NCBI GenBank assembly: GCA_020055645.1
Contig: CM034546.1
Location: 123,897,875-123,961,874 of the forward strand
DNA: 64,000 bases
Source of the DNA: Tomocerus qinae
Taxonomy: Eukaryota > Arthropoda > Collembola > Entomobryomorpha > Tomoceridae
Direction of reading: 5' to 3'
Every line of letters begins with the position of its first letter. Within the stretch, counting starts at the first letter, position 1. Below are positions 1 to 11,991 of the stretch, piece by piece. Both the position numbers and the translations under genes were made by a program. Under the pieces are notes generated by a model. It was not told where the DNA came from. It made no database searches and saw only the letters and a list, made by a program, of their open reading frames with translations.

Positions 1-606
1 TTCATGAGAGTTACCATCACAAGCATCACCACAAAAAACATCATCATCACGAAACTCATGAACAGTAAGTTCACGTTTTACTCAATTTTGATCAATTGCT
101 TTTGGTAAAATTAATCAGTTTTGTCTCACTTGTCTAATTTACCAATTTTTAATTTGCAGTGAGCATGAAGAGATCCCACATCATAAGGTATGCTTAATTA
201 AATTATAAAATAATTTATTTAATCAGATGGGTTCAATTTTATGGAATCTAATCAGCTATTAATTATCTATTTCAGCATGAACATAAACATACTGAAGAAC
301 ATAAGAAAACTCATCATCACATTGACCATCATCATCACGGTAATTATTTTTGTATATTTAGTAAAATTGGTTGTTTGTGTCTTATTCATTTAAATATAAA
401 TTAATTATAAAAAATAAATAATTGCTTTTTATTGGTAGGTTGGAAGCATCACAAATAATCTAATTTACGAATACGAAATTGGAAAAAATGTATACATTTT
501 AGTAATTTAATTTATAATGAATGAATGCTTATGCATTATTTAAATGTAAATTTTTATTTAAATAATTTTATCTGTTGTAGGTTGGGGGAAAGGTTTCGGA
601 AAATAA
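1..606 (+). CDS. Histidine-rich protein, 3' part, with two alternative last exons
   Basis: The 5' part lies outside the window. Exons read 1-64, 160-187 and 276-339, all in one frame and all dominated by His, Lys and Glu (HHKHHHKKHHHH, then HEHKHTEEHKK). Introns are GT-AG. The third exon ends in phase 1 and can join either of two last exons: 439-458, giving GWKHHK-stop, or 581-606, giving GWGKGFGK-stop. The DNA after each stop is similar, so the last exon looks duplicated. His-rich tracts of this sort bind metal ions or respond to pH in known proteins, but no family is recognised here and the function is open. AATAAA hexamers at 741-750 are candidate poly(A) signals for the distal form. Confidence 0.55.
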
Positions 607-740
607 TCTACATCGAATACGATATTGGAAAAAGTGTACATTGAATTTTATGGCCATTCAAGTAAAATACATTTTAAAAATTGTGGTCCATTTAACTTTC
701 GATTTTTTTGTTGTCTAAAGCACTTTTTATTTTTGCCACA

Positions 741-750
741 AATAAATAAA
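741..750 (+). terminator. Poly(A) signal of the His-rich gene
   Basis: Overlapping AATAAA hexamers lie about 140 bases after the distal stop codon and are followed by a T-rich stretch. Confidence 0.4.
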
Positions 751-858
751 GTTTGCGTCATCATAATCATAATTTTTTGTAATTATTTTGTATTAGGTAA
801 TGTTTAGCAATTAAAATAAATTTTAGGTATAGTCACACAAAAGTAAAGATTCATGCTC

Positions 859-2535
859 ATCGATTTATGGAATTGAGTTAGAGAGTATGAAAAATGAATG
901 TAAGGCCAAATTTTTGATGAATGAGCTGATTGGCAAAAGATTTGCTTTATTCTTCACAGCATGTTTCAATTTGTATTGCTTTTTTACATTCGTTGTATAA
1001 TTCTGGAAAATATATTAATCGAAACTTAAACTAGACTTATCAAGAATGTTCATGGAATCCTTTTGGAATTTGGGAAATCAAATTGGAAAGTCGAAAGTCA
1101 TTTGGTTTTGGAAGTTCTAACAGGAATTCGTGATATTTTCTAGACATTATGATATATTTTTCATCCATTTCCATTAAAAACTAGAGCCAAAAGCATTTTA
1201 ACATGTTAAATTAAGTCAGGAGGAATTGTATCGTCAATAGTATTGGTTACGAATTAAATGAAAAATACTATTCGAGCCAGTCTTAATAATATCAGCTGAT
1301 TAGATTTACACGTTCGGAAAAAATAAAGTATTCCTACATGAATACGAAAAAGAATCTCCATTTCTCCCCTCGGACTACGAGTGGGCTATCAAATCTCTTG
1401 CACATTCCAAATAAAAACTTTGTATTCCTTCATTGTCCAATTCCACGAGGATTTTCATGTACTTCTTGATAAGTGTTCTAATTATAAGTGTAATAAATTA
1501 TCTTTCCCCTACTGAAAGGCAAAGCTTATTTTATATCTAACAATTATTTTTTTGGCCTACAATCCGTATATATTGCATTTTATTCTGTAGCGACATGTAC
1601 TAACAATCTATTTAGGTAGTTCCTGTGCAATTACAAATTGCAAATTGTCTTCTTACTCAACAGAGATCAATAATTTTCAGCACTAGTGGAAATTATTAAT
1701 AATTTCATTCTAAACCCGCGTTTAAGGCGATATATTTGTAATTTTATAATCTACAAGTGAATCTACAATCACTATGATCTAATTATTATTATTTTTGCAT
1801 AGCTTTCAAAGGATTATAAAAAATCCTACACAACCACATTATTTAGAATACAGCAGCAGTAACGGCACAGTTAGTCTTAGTCATGCATTATAATTTTATT
1901 TGCATGTGCGAATACTAAAATCAAATTCTTTTCTATTTTTATACTATTAGCTCGTTATATTTATTTATATTTCCTTGCATATATATTATTATTTATCATT
2001 TTAAGCAAATGATATACTTAATTATTTTAATACTGATACAGTGACTACTTAGTATTAGTCAGCCAGCAATTATATGCTGGCCAGAGATCATTGTGTTTAC
2101 AATGCGAAATAATTATACTACTTTTGAGATCAGTGGAAATGTTCGTCTCACTCGTCTGCAGTAGAGAAAATGACTTTTTGTAATATTGCTTCAAAATGTT
2201 GATAAGATCATCAATTCCCACCTCATGATATTCCCCTTATTAATTATTGTTGAACATCCAACTTACAATTTGGATGGGAAGTTATTTGTTTTTATTGCAT
2301 GAAGCAGGCACTATTAATGTACTAGTGTTACTCGCGACAATACAACAATAAAAAACAATTACTCTCTTCCATTTGCAAATTTAAGAGATCAGCTAGGAAT
2401 TCTCGTTGTATTTTTGTCACATATATTTTATATTTCAGACTTACAAGCCAAAAGATATGAGAAAGCGATGCATTATTGTGTAGAAAAATTAAAATTCGTC
2501 ATGCTCGCTAAATATCCCGGAGCCCGAAGCTTTTT
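859..2535. other. AT-rich intergenic DNA
   Basis: No exon-like stretch, RNA gene or repeat structure is visible; stops are dense in all frames. Confidence 0.5.
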
Positions 2536-2541
2536 TTTATT
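2536..2541 (-). terminator. Poly(A) signal of the DUF4419 gene
   Basis: AATAAA on the minus strand, about 90 bases beyond the stop codon at 2631. Confidence 0.45.
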
Positions 2542-2630
2542 TACTAATAATATTCTGTCTCAGTAATTCTATTTATCTCGTTAATTTATGCATTGTCGCG
2601 ACTGTTTTCGAATTTTGGATGGTAAACTCG

Positions 2631-3932
2631 TTATTTTCGTCGCTGTGCAAATTCAGAAAAGAAATTAGTGAAAAACTTGCTGCGGCTATCGTCTACATTT
2701 GTTTTCCCCGCGTTTTTCTTTTCCTTTTCTGCATTCGCTTTAGCGATGGCCTCATCCTTCCTTGCTTTTTCCCGCGCAATTTCCTCATCTCTCTCTGCTA
2801 GTTCCTTGGCAATTTTCTTATGCCACTCCTCATCTATTTTAGCGATATCCTCAGCACTCAATTTAAGGGCTATTGCCCAACCGATAAGGGGTTTCAGAGT
2901 GCATTTATCTGCCAGCACTTCAAATGCCACGTGACCTGCGAAAACGACGCTGCAGTGCTTTTCCTTGCACCCGCCCTCATAGATTCTTACGTCAACCTCA
3001 ACAAAACCAGATGGGATGGCCCTGCAATCAATTTGTGGCCAAGGAGTGTACGCGCCCTTTTTGAATCGACTTCCCTGCCACTTCCCTTCAAAATCATACA
3101 CGCAGAAAGAAGCGATCCAACCAGAGATGTAAGAAGGACCTGCCCCTTTTGAAGGTTCGTAGTGGCAGATATTCTGCCAAAACTCTAGATCGATCTTATC
3201 CTGTTTTGCCTTGCAAAACTGGAGCAGGATTGGTTCGAGCATGTGAAACCAATTCTCAGCGTCGTAAATCTTAAGTTTTTCTATTCTCTCTAAAATGTCT
3301 TGATAATCCTTCAATTCCCCTTCAAGAGTGATCCAAGGGATGCCGCATTTACAATTAAAAGGGGTATCACAATTTTTCTTTGTAGCTGCCATAAAAGTAA
3401 CACCACAAGCGATCCAATCATCTTTTGTGGTTGTTGAGAAATTCGGCATAATCCATTCCTCAACCTCTTCGTCCACAAAATTCTCATGGATCTTTTCAGT
3501 CAAAAGGCGCGCAAACAAATCGTAAGAAGCGTCAACGGGTTTTGCCGGAACTGCAACCAATAACTCTTTTCCTTTCTCAAAGTTGACTATTTCCTTTCTC
3601 AAATCGTCCGGAAAGGTGTTCATGAGAAGGGAAAATTGGGTCATGATAGCTCCCCAAAGGTCATCCGGGCGAATAACCAAATTGTGGTGATGATTGTAAG
3701 CATCCACAACTGTGTGCACGAATCCATTATGGCTCGGGATCGTTTTCTCTGCAAACTTTGTTCCTTTCAACACTTGCGTACAGTGATTTTCAGCATAGTT
3801 CTTTAGACGGGAGACCAGATGACCGATTTTATCCGCCTTTGCAATTCTCTGAAATATTGCAGAATTCCCAAATGGCTCCGCGTGCTTGTCAAATACACGA
3901 AATTTTGTCACACTTCCACTACTTTGACTCAT
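2631..3932 (-). CDS. DUF4419-domain protein, intronless
   Basis: A single open frame of 433 residues starts at the ATG at 3932-3930. The middle matches what is known of DUF4419 proteins: the HNGFVHTVVDAYNHHHNLVIRP segment followed by DDLWGAIMTQFS (about residues 68-100), the MPNFSTTTKDDWIA segment (about 165-180), and CGIPWITLEGELKDYQDILER (about 200-222). The last 85 residues are highly charged (KELAERDEEIAREKARKDEA) and probably form a coiled coil. The family's biochemical role is not established. It is the only intact intronless host-type gene in the window, and its base composition is visibly richer in G and C than its flanks. DUF4419 proteins are well represented in fungi and some protists, so horizontal acquisition or retroposition are both possible. 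Confidence 0.8.
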   Translation of the reverse strand: MSQSSGSVTKFRVFDKHAEPFGNSAIFQRIAKADKIGHLVSRLKNYAENHCTQVLKGTKFAEKTIPSHNGFVHTVVDAYNHHHNLVIRPDDLWGAIMTQFSLLMNTFPDDLRKEIVNFEKGKELLVAVPAKPVDASYDLFARLLTEKIHENFVDEEVEEWIMPNFSTTTKDDWIACGVTFMAATKKNCDTPFNCKCGIPWITLEGELKDYQDILERIEKLKIYDAENWFHMLEPILLQFCKAKQDKIDLEFWQNICHYEPSKGAGPSYISGWIASFCVYDFEGKWQGSRFKKGAYTPWPQIDCRAIPSGFVEVDVRIYEGGCKEKHCSVVFAGHVAFEVLADKCTLKPLIGWAIALKLSAEDIAKIDEEWHKKIAKELAERDEEIAREKARKDEAIAKANAEKEKKNAGKTNVDDSRSKFFTNFFSEFAQRRK

Positions 3933-3949
3933 GATGATTATTTCTCGAG

Positions 3950-6900
3950 CAAGATCTTCTCCAAAATGTGCTGTGGCTTGATGTGCGTAATCTGTAATAA
4001 ACCAATAGGTAAAAAGTCAGAAAATTATAAAATATTTTTCTTCCCTACAAAATGAGAAAATAGAAATAAAATATTAATTTTACCGCCTCTAAAAATCCTT
4101 TACTTGGAGTAAAGTAAACACAACAAATTAATTCCTTGGGCTAGTAGTAATCAACTTGTTAAAGGTACAAAATAATATTTTATCTAGAGCATGTCTAAAA
4201 TATCTACCACTTAATGTCACAAGTAATAACATCTAATAACATGCTGTCTGAGCTGCAAAAGTATTTGTATTTACGCCCAATACATGTCAAAAAGTACCAA
4301 AAGTTGTTCCTACATTATCCAGGTGCTTGTTAAATACAATGTCCTAAATTTCCTAAATAGGAAAGTAAATAAAAAATGTACGTTTTTTTCGACAACAACA
4401 TTCAATAGCTCTAATTTTCTATTCGTATTTTGTATTTGTCACGCAACACTTGTCAACTAATAGAGTAGTAAACATCGTAAAATAAAGTGCGCAGTATTCA
4501 GATTCGTCAAATGTTAGTTGGCAGTTAGCTCAGGTGTGTTTGTCTAAATTACGTCATTATCAATTAGCATCCTTCTCCGTGGCGGATCAAGCTACGTGGA
4601 ATTCCGAGTAGAGAACAATGTGCAGCTATTGACACAGAGACAATTAGGAAATTTCAAAAGATAATGAATAGAGTGTTTGTTCATCAAGGAAGGAGTGGGA
4701 CATGAGAGCGAGGAGATCGGGTAGATAAGGCAGACAGGGAGGAGGTTCGGGGACTGAATTATCAATAATAAGAGAGCCCATTAGAAATAGAAATGTCAGT
4801 TCATGCATAATTAAGCTATTCAATGTGGCTTTCGAGATGTGTAGACATACACAGAGAGAGCCCACTTCCATCTGGATCGATTTTCATGCTGCTGACACAC
4901 AATAACCATCTACATATAAATTAAATGTATATTATGCAGAGAGTGGGCATTACCTGAGGTAGCAAGTTCACCAGGTACAAAAATTATTCCCCAATATGCA
5001 GGTATTCACATCGTACTCCTCCAAACCCGGCCGCACTGCCTTTCCCAATTACAAATCCTGATCCTTCAACACAAAAAATATTCACATTTAGGTCAAATGT
5101 CATCAAAACTATACTAAAATGTAATGGCAGTAGTAAAATATCCAATGCAGTCTCTCCTATCTACTTCAAACAGACAGCTACTTATCTGTCATATCTTTCC
5201 TTTGCAGGTGAGTTGATGATACCGTCAATTATTTAACGTAGTAAAAATCCATATATCTCTTGGCTATAATTTTTTATCGTGATCGAGCCAGGAATTGTCA
5301 ATTTCGACTTTTCATGACAAATCTCCCAGTACTTAATTTTATGCATTTTTTTGCTTTTTACACCTTAAATTACACTTTCATTCTACTACTATCTAAAAAT
5401 AGTTATCCGCTTAGTGCAAAATAATTATTGATTAATAATTACTTACCAATTACCTACTAGAAAATAAAAACCCGAATCTGGGTTGAAGTAAGGCAGTGGT
5501 TACACATTTTATAAATCGCGCCATGATATACACAGGAAATGCCAGGACCCGCTTTCGATTTTCCTAACCTAATTAAAACAATAACAACAATAACAGCAAC
5601 CACTGCCTTACTTCAACCCGTTTAAAACACGTAATGCTCTTAGTACTAGATTTAGCTAAACAAAATTCCTAATTGTAAACATCCATGAAATCTTTAAATT
5701 GTTTTGTATTGTACAAAGGCGTAAAGTCGGTTTTCGGGGTTGTGTATATTTTGAAAGGAGTCGTCCCCCGAACTATGAAGAATGTAATATTAATGACCCA
5801 CGCTATAGAAATACTCATGTAATATTTTAATCGAATTAGAATATTTAGGCGAATGAGATACATGCAAAGAATGTTTAGTAGAAAAAGGTTAGGTAGGAAT
5901 ATATAATTAAAATGCAGTTGCATTGCAGACTTCTTGAGCGTTCAGTGAGTACAAGTATAGCAACTAATTTGCGATAAGAATCATAGGTAATGTATGTCTC
6001 GTGTGTGTGTGTTGTAGGCTATCAATCTTATTGCCTCATAACCATAACTGAAAATGTATTTATAATTTACATCTGACTCTACGGCATCATTTACTAAATA
6101 TGTTATACCTACTTATAAGTACTAACTACTATTGTATTGTTGTTGTCTGCAACTACATTACAAATTACGAATTGCACACAATTAGACCAAACATATTAAG
6201 ACGGTTAAAGTCAAGTCTCACGCTACCTTAATTCCTCCATTCCTACTTGCTACTTAAAAACAGTTTAATAAAAAGGCCTACAATAAATACACCAACAACC
6301 TTTCAGTGTTGTACCTTTCCCACTTTTTCACAAAATGAGCCCAAGAAATGGTAATGTGCAATTTATCGTCTCATAAAAACTAAACGTGCTCTATTCCTTC
6401 CTTCCTAATCTATTTTTTCCTTATCGCTAAACGATGAATCCTATTTATTTACCAACGTGCTTGGCGTTTTGGACAACATATAAATCTAATACCCGACTAA
6501 GAGAGTAATTAACAGCGTCTACCTTTTTTAGGTTACACAATAATAAATGAGCATAAAAAGTAATACCTAGCAGAAGTGATTAGATATTTAAAAAGTATTA
6601 AATACATTATTATTGCTACTTTATAAATAGAATATTATTTGTCGTTTAGGAATACAAACAATGCTAGTAATCCAAGAGCACTTGTATTAAAAATGCATAA
6701 ACATTTAATTTTATTAATTAAAATTAAATTAAATTAATTAAATTAAATTTCTTTCACATTGCATAGTTTTAAGACGAAACCCTGAGTAAAATAGCTTCTT
6801 AGTGTATTACATGCGTATCTATAATTAGCAATGCCCCTAGCTAAGAAGTGCGTGCATGCCAACTTCACTTTTATCATACGACTAACTTTAACTGTCTAAA

Positions 6901-8974
6901 ATATTTATATCTTAGTAGGGTATTTTCAATGTCATGTTTTAGCTACATGCAATTAAATGTTATCGTTTTACCTTTACGCAATGAATAATTTATTACTGAC
7001 ATGTTTATTACAAGAGCAGCTGATAAATAAGATTTGATGTTAATTTATGTTAATTCAAAATCTTGTAAAGTTATTAATTTTTGGCGACCTACACAATTCA
7101 GCGCTGTATATAAAATATTAAATTAACGATCTGGAAACTTGGAAAGAGGTTTATGTATCTTTTGTGACTTAAAAGTGATGTCTTTAATTTTAATGGACAC
7201 AGTTATAGCAGTTAGGCATCTATTTTCAAAGATTTTTATGATATTTTCGATAATTACTATGATTAATTAATTATTATTTTCCGTCATCTGTAACATCTAT
7301 CTGGGATGAAAATTATATAACAGTATAATAGTTATTATACAAATAATAATATCTAATAATATTTAATGTATAAACATAAATATTATTACCTACTAACACA
7401 TGTAATTCAGGATTTAATGTATTCAAGTTGTGCCAAATAGTAATATTCTAGTTTATAGTGTGCACAATATTGTTTTAAATAAAGCAGCAGGACTGAAAAG
7501 CAATAATGAAGAGCATATGATGCTCTAGATTAGCAGATGGAATGTAAATATAGGTAGGTACCTATATAATTCTTTAGAAAATGTTGGTTATATTCCTTGG
7601 ATATGAAAGAAATTGAAAGAATTACGAAAGAAAATGTTGTATTTGGTTATGAAAATGAAGAATTGTATGATAGAAATGAATAAAATAAAATTTGAGTAAG
7701 AATAAAAGAATATTAATGAGTTGGGTGTATAAAGTTGAGGTAGGGAGTCCCCGAAAAGAAAACAATTAATTGAATTTGACCTAGAAGGAGTTAGAAAAGA
7801 ATTACCTGCATGAAGTAATCACCTCGAAGAATTTCGGGGCTATGTTTGTAATTTCCTTGGATATGGCACTGTGAATTTCGGTGTAAACGACTGTAAGTGA
7901 GTTAAATAAACTATTTTAAATGGAAGAAGAGTTTAATTGGGTAGGAACTTCTTCGCCGCAGCTGACTGAATTGATCTTTCATATTTCGGGTTTCTCCTCA
8001 GTTCAGTTTTTATATTCCCCCTACGAGATAAGAGAATCCGGGATACTGCAGTGCAAGGCGAGGCAGAGTAAGAAATAATCCAGAGTAATTTTTATCCGGA
8101 CGCAATCCGGGGAGACACGGGACACAGGACACCGACACCGACCGACCGACTACATATAGGCGTGGTGTACTTGCAGTTCGGTTTTTCGGGGCTTACCCTC
8201 CCTCCTTTTACATTTCCTTACACCCGAATCCTGAATTTACTCCATATTTACGCCACTGATCTCCAACTGCAATTCCATAACATCCAATAATAAACGTGAG
8301 CCATTTCATCATATCAACCTTACAATTTCAACGTTGAAAACTCTTGACACTCATTACCAAAGTTTTTTAATTAAAAATACAATTTTAAAAGGAATTTCTT
8401 TCTTTCCAACAACATTTCGTATTATTGCACATACATAAATCTTTCACAGTTATTTTGTGCATCAGTTTTCAACGTAATTAAAAACATTGTCAACTCTAAC
8501 TATTTACAAACACAATAAAAAAATTCATTTTGGAGCAAAAGTTTAGTTTTAGTGTATGGAAATAAAAAAGTCTGATAATGAATCTCTGTGAAATAATAAA
8601 AGTGGGTGCCAAGCCATGCATAGCATAGACCAATAGACCTCTTAGACGAAGACGAAACGTCTCAAGAAGTTATGTAGCAGAAGAATGTTGCCGATGGGGA
8701 TATCTGATACAATATGAATTCATTGCACAATCCATCCATAAGTAAGCCCACTCACTTACTCTTACTAACTCCCTACTACTACCTTCACTCTCTTATAGAC
8801 CAAAAGGCTAGACTTTTCAGGATTACTGCTCTACTATTTTGATACATGCCTCACCAAACACTGCACATGCATGTAAATAGAGCTCAGACCGCTTCGTATC
8901 AAAAAACTCCGTCTCATCTATTTAATTTACTATTCTATCTCCTATACGAAAATATCAGTAATTTATTTTGTGAA
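3950..8974. other. Intergenic DNA, no gene recognised
   Basis: Apart from the palindromic element at 5480-5619, nothing gene-like is supported. Short open frames here are not flanked by coherent splice sites. A GC-richer patch at about 8030-8200, with a TATATAGG-like motif near 8155, could be a promoter, but no exon follows it clearly. Confidence 0.45.
5480..5619. mobile_element. Palindromic MITE, GGGTTGAAGTAAGGCAG family, copy 1
   Basis: About 140 bases bounded by inverted repeats: GGGTTGAAGTAAGGCAGTGG at the left and its complement at the right. There is no coding capacity. A second copy with the same termini lies at 30586-30754 inside P4H gene A. No clean target-site duplication could be assigned. 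Confidence 0.65.
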
Positions 8975-8978
8975 TTAA

Positions 8979-9310
8979 GGGTGGTTGTTAGCGGGGTAAC
9001 TTGAACATACATTTTGTTTGTATTACTCGGAATTAGAGTACAGCCCATATTTATTTACCAAAATTCTTCAAAATTTCCAAAAAGTAGCGGAAGGTGAATA
9101 GCTCAAACTTGTGGCTCAGAAAAATTTGAAATTTAAAATAAGTTTTAAATTATAGCGTTGGTGGGAAATCATTTTTCAAGTCCGAGGTATTTAACTTCTG
9201 CCACTTTTTGGAAATTTTGAAGACTTTTGGTAAATTAATTACGGGCTATACTCTAATCTTTATTAGTACACACAAAGTGTATGTTCAAGTTGCCCCGATA
9301 TCAACCACCC
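8979..9310. mobile_element. Palindromic MITE flanked by TTAA
   Basis: 332 bases that fold back on themselves over most of their length. The ends read GGGTGGTTG and CAACCACCC, and inner segments such as CTTGAACATACA and TTCAAAATTTCCAAAAAGT recur inverted. TTAA is present on both sides (8975-8978, 9311-9314). A TTAA duplication is the signature of piggyBac-type insertion; the short non-coding structure makes this a non-autonomous copy. Confidence 0.65.
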
Positions 9311-9314
9311 TTAA

Positions 9315-11991
9315 CCTATAAATTTCAGATTTAAATTGTAAAAATAGATTTTCACTACTTTTTCTATATTTATTTAACCAAAAAGAGAGTTTTGAGATTA
9401 TAAATACAGGGAAGCGGAAAATGTAGAAACGAGACGGTCTGATCTCTACGCCAAAAACTAGAGTAAATACTTCTTAGTATATAGGTAGCTGCAAAAGTAG
9501 TCTATCTATACATAGCATGTTCATATTTTGATATTTTTGGCGTATAGAACGGTCGACTGGCTGTGAATTCAATTCTTTTTGTAGGGACTTGAGTGTTGTT
9601 GGGTCTCTGTCTGTTGGCGGTCTGGAATGATTGTGTTTAGTAGAAGGAATAGTCTCAACAACTCAAAGTTGTCTACTGAGTCACAACATAGGACTACTTC
9701 AATAATAATTGGCATTTATAGAAGTACATAATAATAACATTAGCTAGGTGCATGACTATATAGTAGCTACATACTCCATAAAGTGTCAAATGGGCAAGCT
9801 GCATACAAATGAGTGTGCATGCTGAGGCTAGATAAAGATTTATATTTTATTGCACAGAACTACAATTAGGTACCTTGTTCACTCTATGCTTATTGATTTG
9901 CAAGTCTGCTTCGCTATGTGTACATTTATTTTATTCCAAACGTGTTATTGCCCAATGTAACTATGCAAAATGGCTGTTGAGACAGTTCAATTATTTATCT
10001 ACATTTCTTTATCTATCCCTCCTTCTACCAAATCTACATTTCAATATTATTATCTCCTACTACAAGACTACAACTATTGATTAGTTCACTGTCTCTCTAT
10101 ACAGCCACCTAACTACATTAAACTACATTCTTATTCCTCTCCTATCTCCAAATACAACGTCTCAACGTTTCCCTGCTATTTTTGCACAATGCAACTAATA
10201 TTAACAGCATTCACGCACTCACGCATACCATTTAGGTATTACTATACGCAATGTTGTGATACTTCATTGTACAAAACGTACCTAACGCTTTAATTTATTG
10301 TAAATGCAAATTAATAGTACAGATTACTGTGTGAATCCAAACTCCAAGTATAATACAATGTATAACATAGTATTGCGAAAATCGTATTTATTTTTTAAAG
10401 TGTTTATTTTCATAGCACTAAGGGCACCATTTTTTATTGATTTTATGTCTATAGACATGTATAGAGATACAATTTATGTAGTAAAATTTTTAAATTCAAT
10501 TTGTAAACGAGTTCTATCTTAATTAGGATATTTTCACAAGGATTAGAATAGACTGGGTAATTTTATTAATGCCTTCCACAGATATGGACAGGATTTTCTA
10601 TATTATGCTCATATAAAGCTAGCTAAGTATGGAATTTTGAAAATCTATGAGTTTTCGTATTAATGTTAACAAATTACATACTTATTATGTAGTGGAGCTG
10701 CTTTACAGGAATTATTTATCTGTCTGCCTGTCTGTCCGTCCCACCGTTATAGCAAGATAATTCAAGAACGGTTTGAGATAATGAATTCAAACTTTCTGTA
10801 CGTGATCTAGGGATGAAAAATGAGATAAAGTTTGAAAATGGACAAAATCGGACACACCCCTGCCTACCTGTGGGCCTGTGTGCCTGCGGGCGTGGTTAAA
10901 ATACTAAAGATTGGTGTAACGTTAGTTACCGACACTGTAGAAAGTCATGAGATAGCTCGTTGTTTAAGGTTATTTGTTAGGTCAGGTCAAGATCAGGTCG
11001 TATGGGATTAAAAGGTCAAAGGTCATTTGAAAAATGCACTTAAAAACTTCATGTTAAATCTCAAAGTCTGATTTTCTTCGCTACTTTTTTACATTCATTT
11101 GACATGGTTTACTAGTTAGTAGTAAAATCAAAGCGTAATTAAAATAGATGCTTCCAATTTGAAAAAGATGTATTTTTATGATTTGTGCCTTGTAGTAGTA
11201 TGTTAATGATTTGTTTAAGACAGATAATATTATATGTAAAGTAGAATGTCCTATTTAAACTTGTGTTATCGACAACATTAAAAATATGAGAGATAAAATG
11301 ATGCTTAAGTGTAGTGCAAGGCTAAGATAGTTTTAAGTAGACATGAAATTGCAAGTGAAATGGACTAACATTTAGTTTGCACTTGGAAAAATCTAAGTCG
11401 TTTCTGCATGAAGAGCTAACATTGGCAATTTTGAATGGCTAGTCTTTAGTTTTAGACAGGTAAACTATAAAAAAGCGTGTCGTACTTACATAATGCTAAT
11501 TAGTAATGAAATGGTCTTTAGCATTTAGATCAGGCAAGGTCGTTAACCATATTGAGACTCTTATTAGAGATCAAACTTGGCTAAACTTTGATAGTTAACC
11601 TAGCTATACTACTAATGTAGTAGTTTGCACAGTTTAGAATCTATTATTGCGTTACGCAGACAAATTAATTGCAATTGCATTACATTATACTCAATGCATC
11701 ACAATAACAACCGCAGTTACCTATTCAATAAGTCATCCAAGATTTTTTGTTAGTACTTTGTGCAAAGGCTGTATCTAGCTATTAATATTAATACACTTTG
11801 AGGCATTTGTTCTTTACGACAGAATTTACCAACTTTAGACTAAATCTTATGTAATTATTACATACAGAGTCAAAAGGCATTTATTTCGGAGCAGTCAGCC
11901 GTTTCTGAATCATAAGCGAAATGGACTTTGCCTAGCACATATGTAATTCATTCTTACTCTACGAGATATTTCTAAATTTTAAATTTTAAAA
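9315..11991. other. Intergenic DNA upstream of the P450 gene
   Basis: No gene is recognised. At about 10690-10740 there is a CTGTCTGCCTGTCTGTCCGTCC tract preceded by GTGGAGCTGCTTTA. A reverse-complement relative occurs at about 50400-50465 and 51600-51662, marking a dispersed repeat family. Confidence 0.45.

Noticed and set aside
2668..2934. Plus-strand open frame opposite the DUF4419 gene, with a hydrophobic start
   Set aside because: Antisense shadow of the charged coiled-coil region; the minus-strand frame has the domain motifs.
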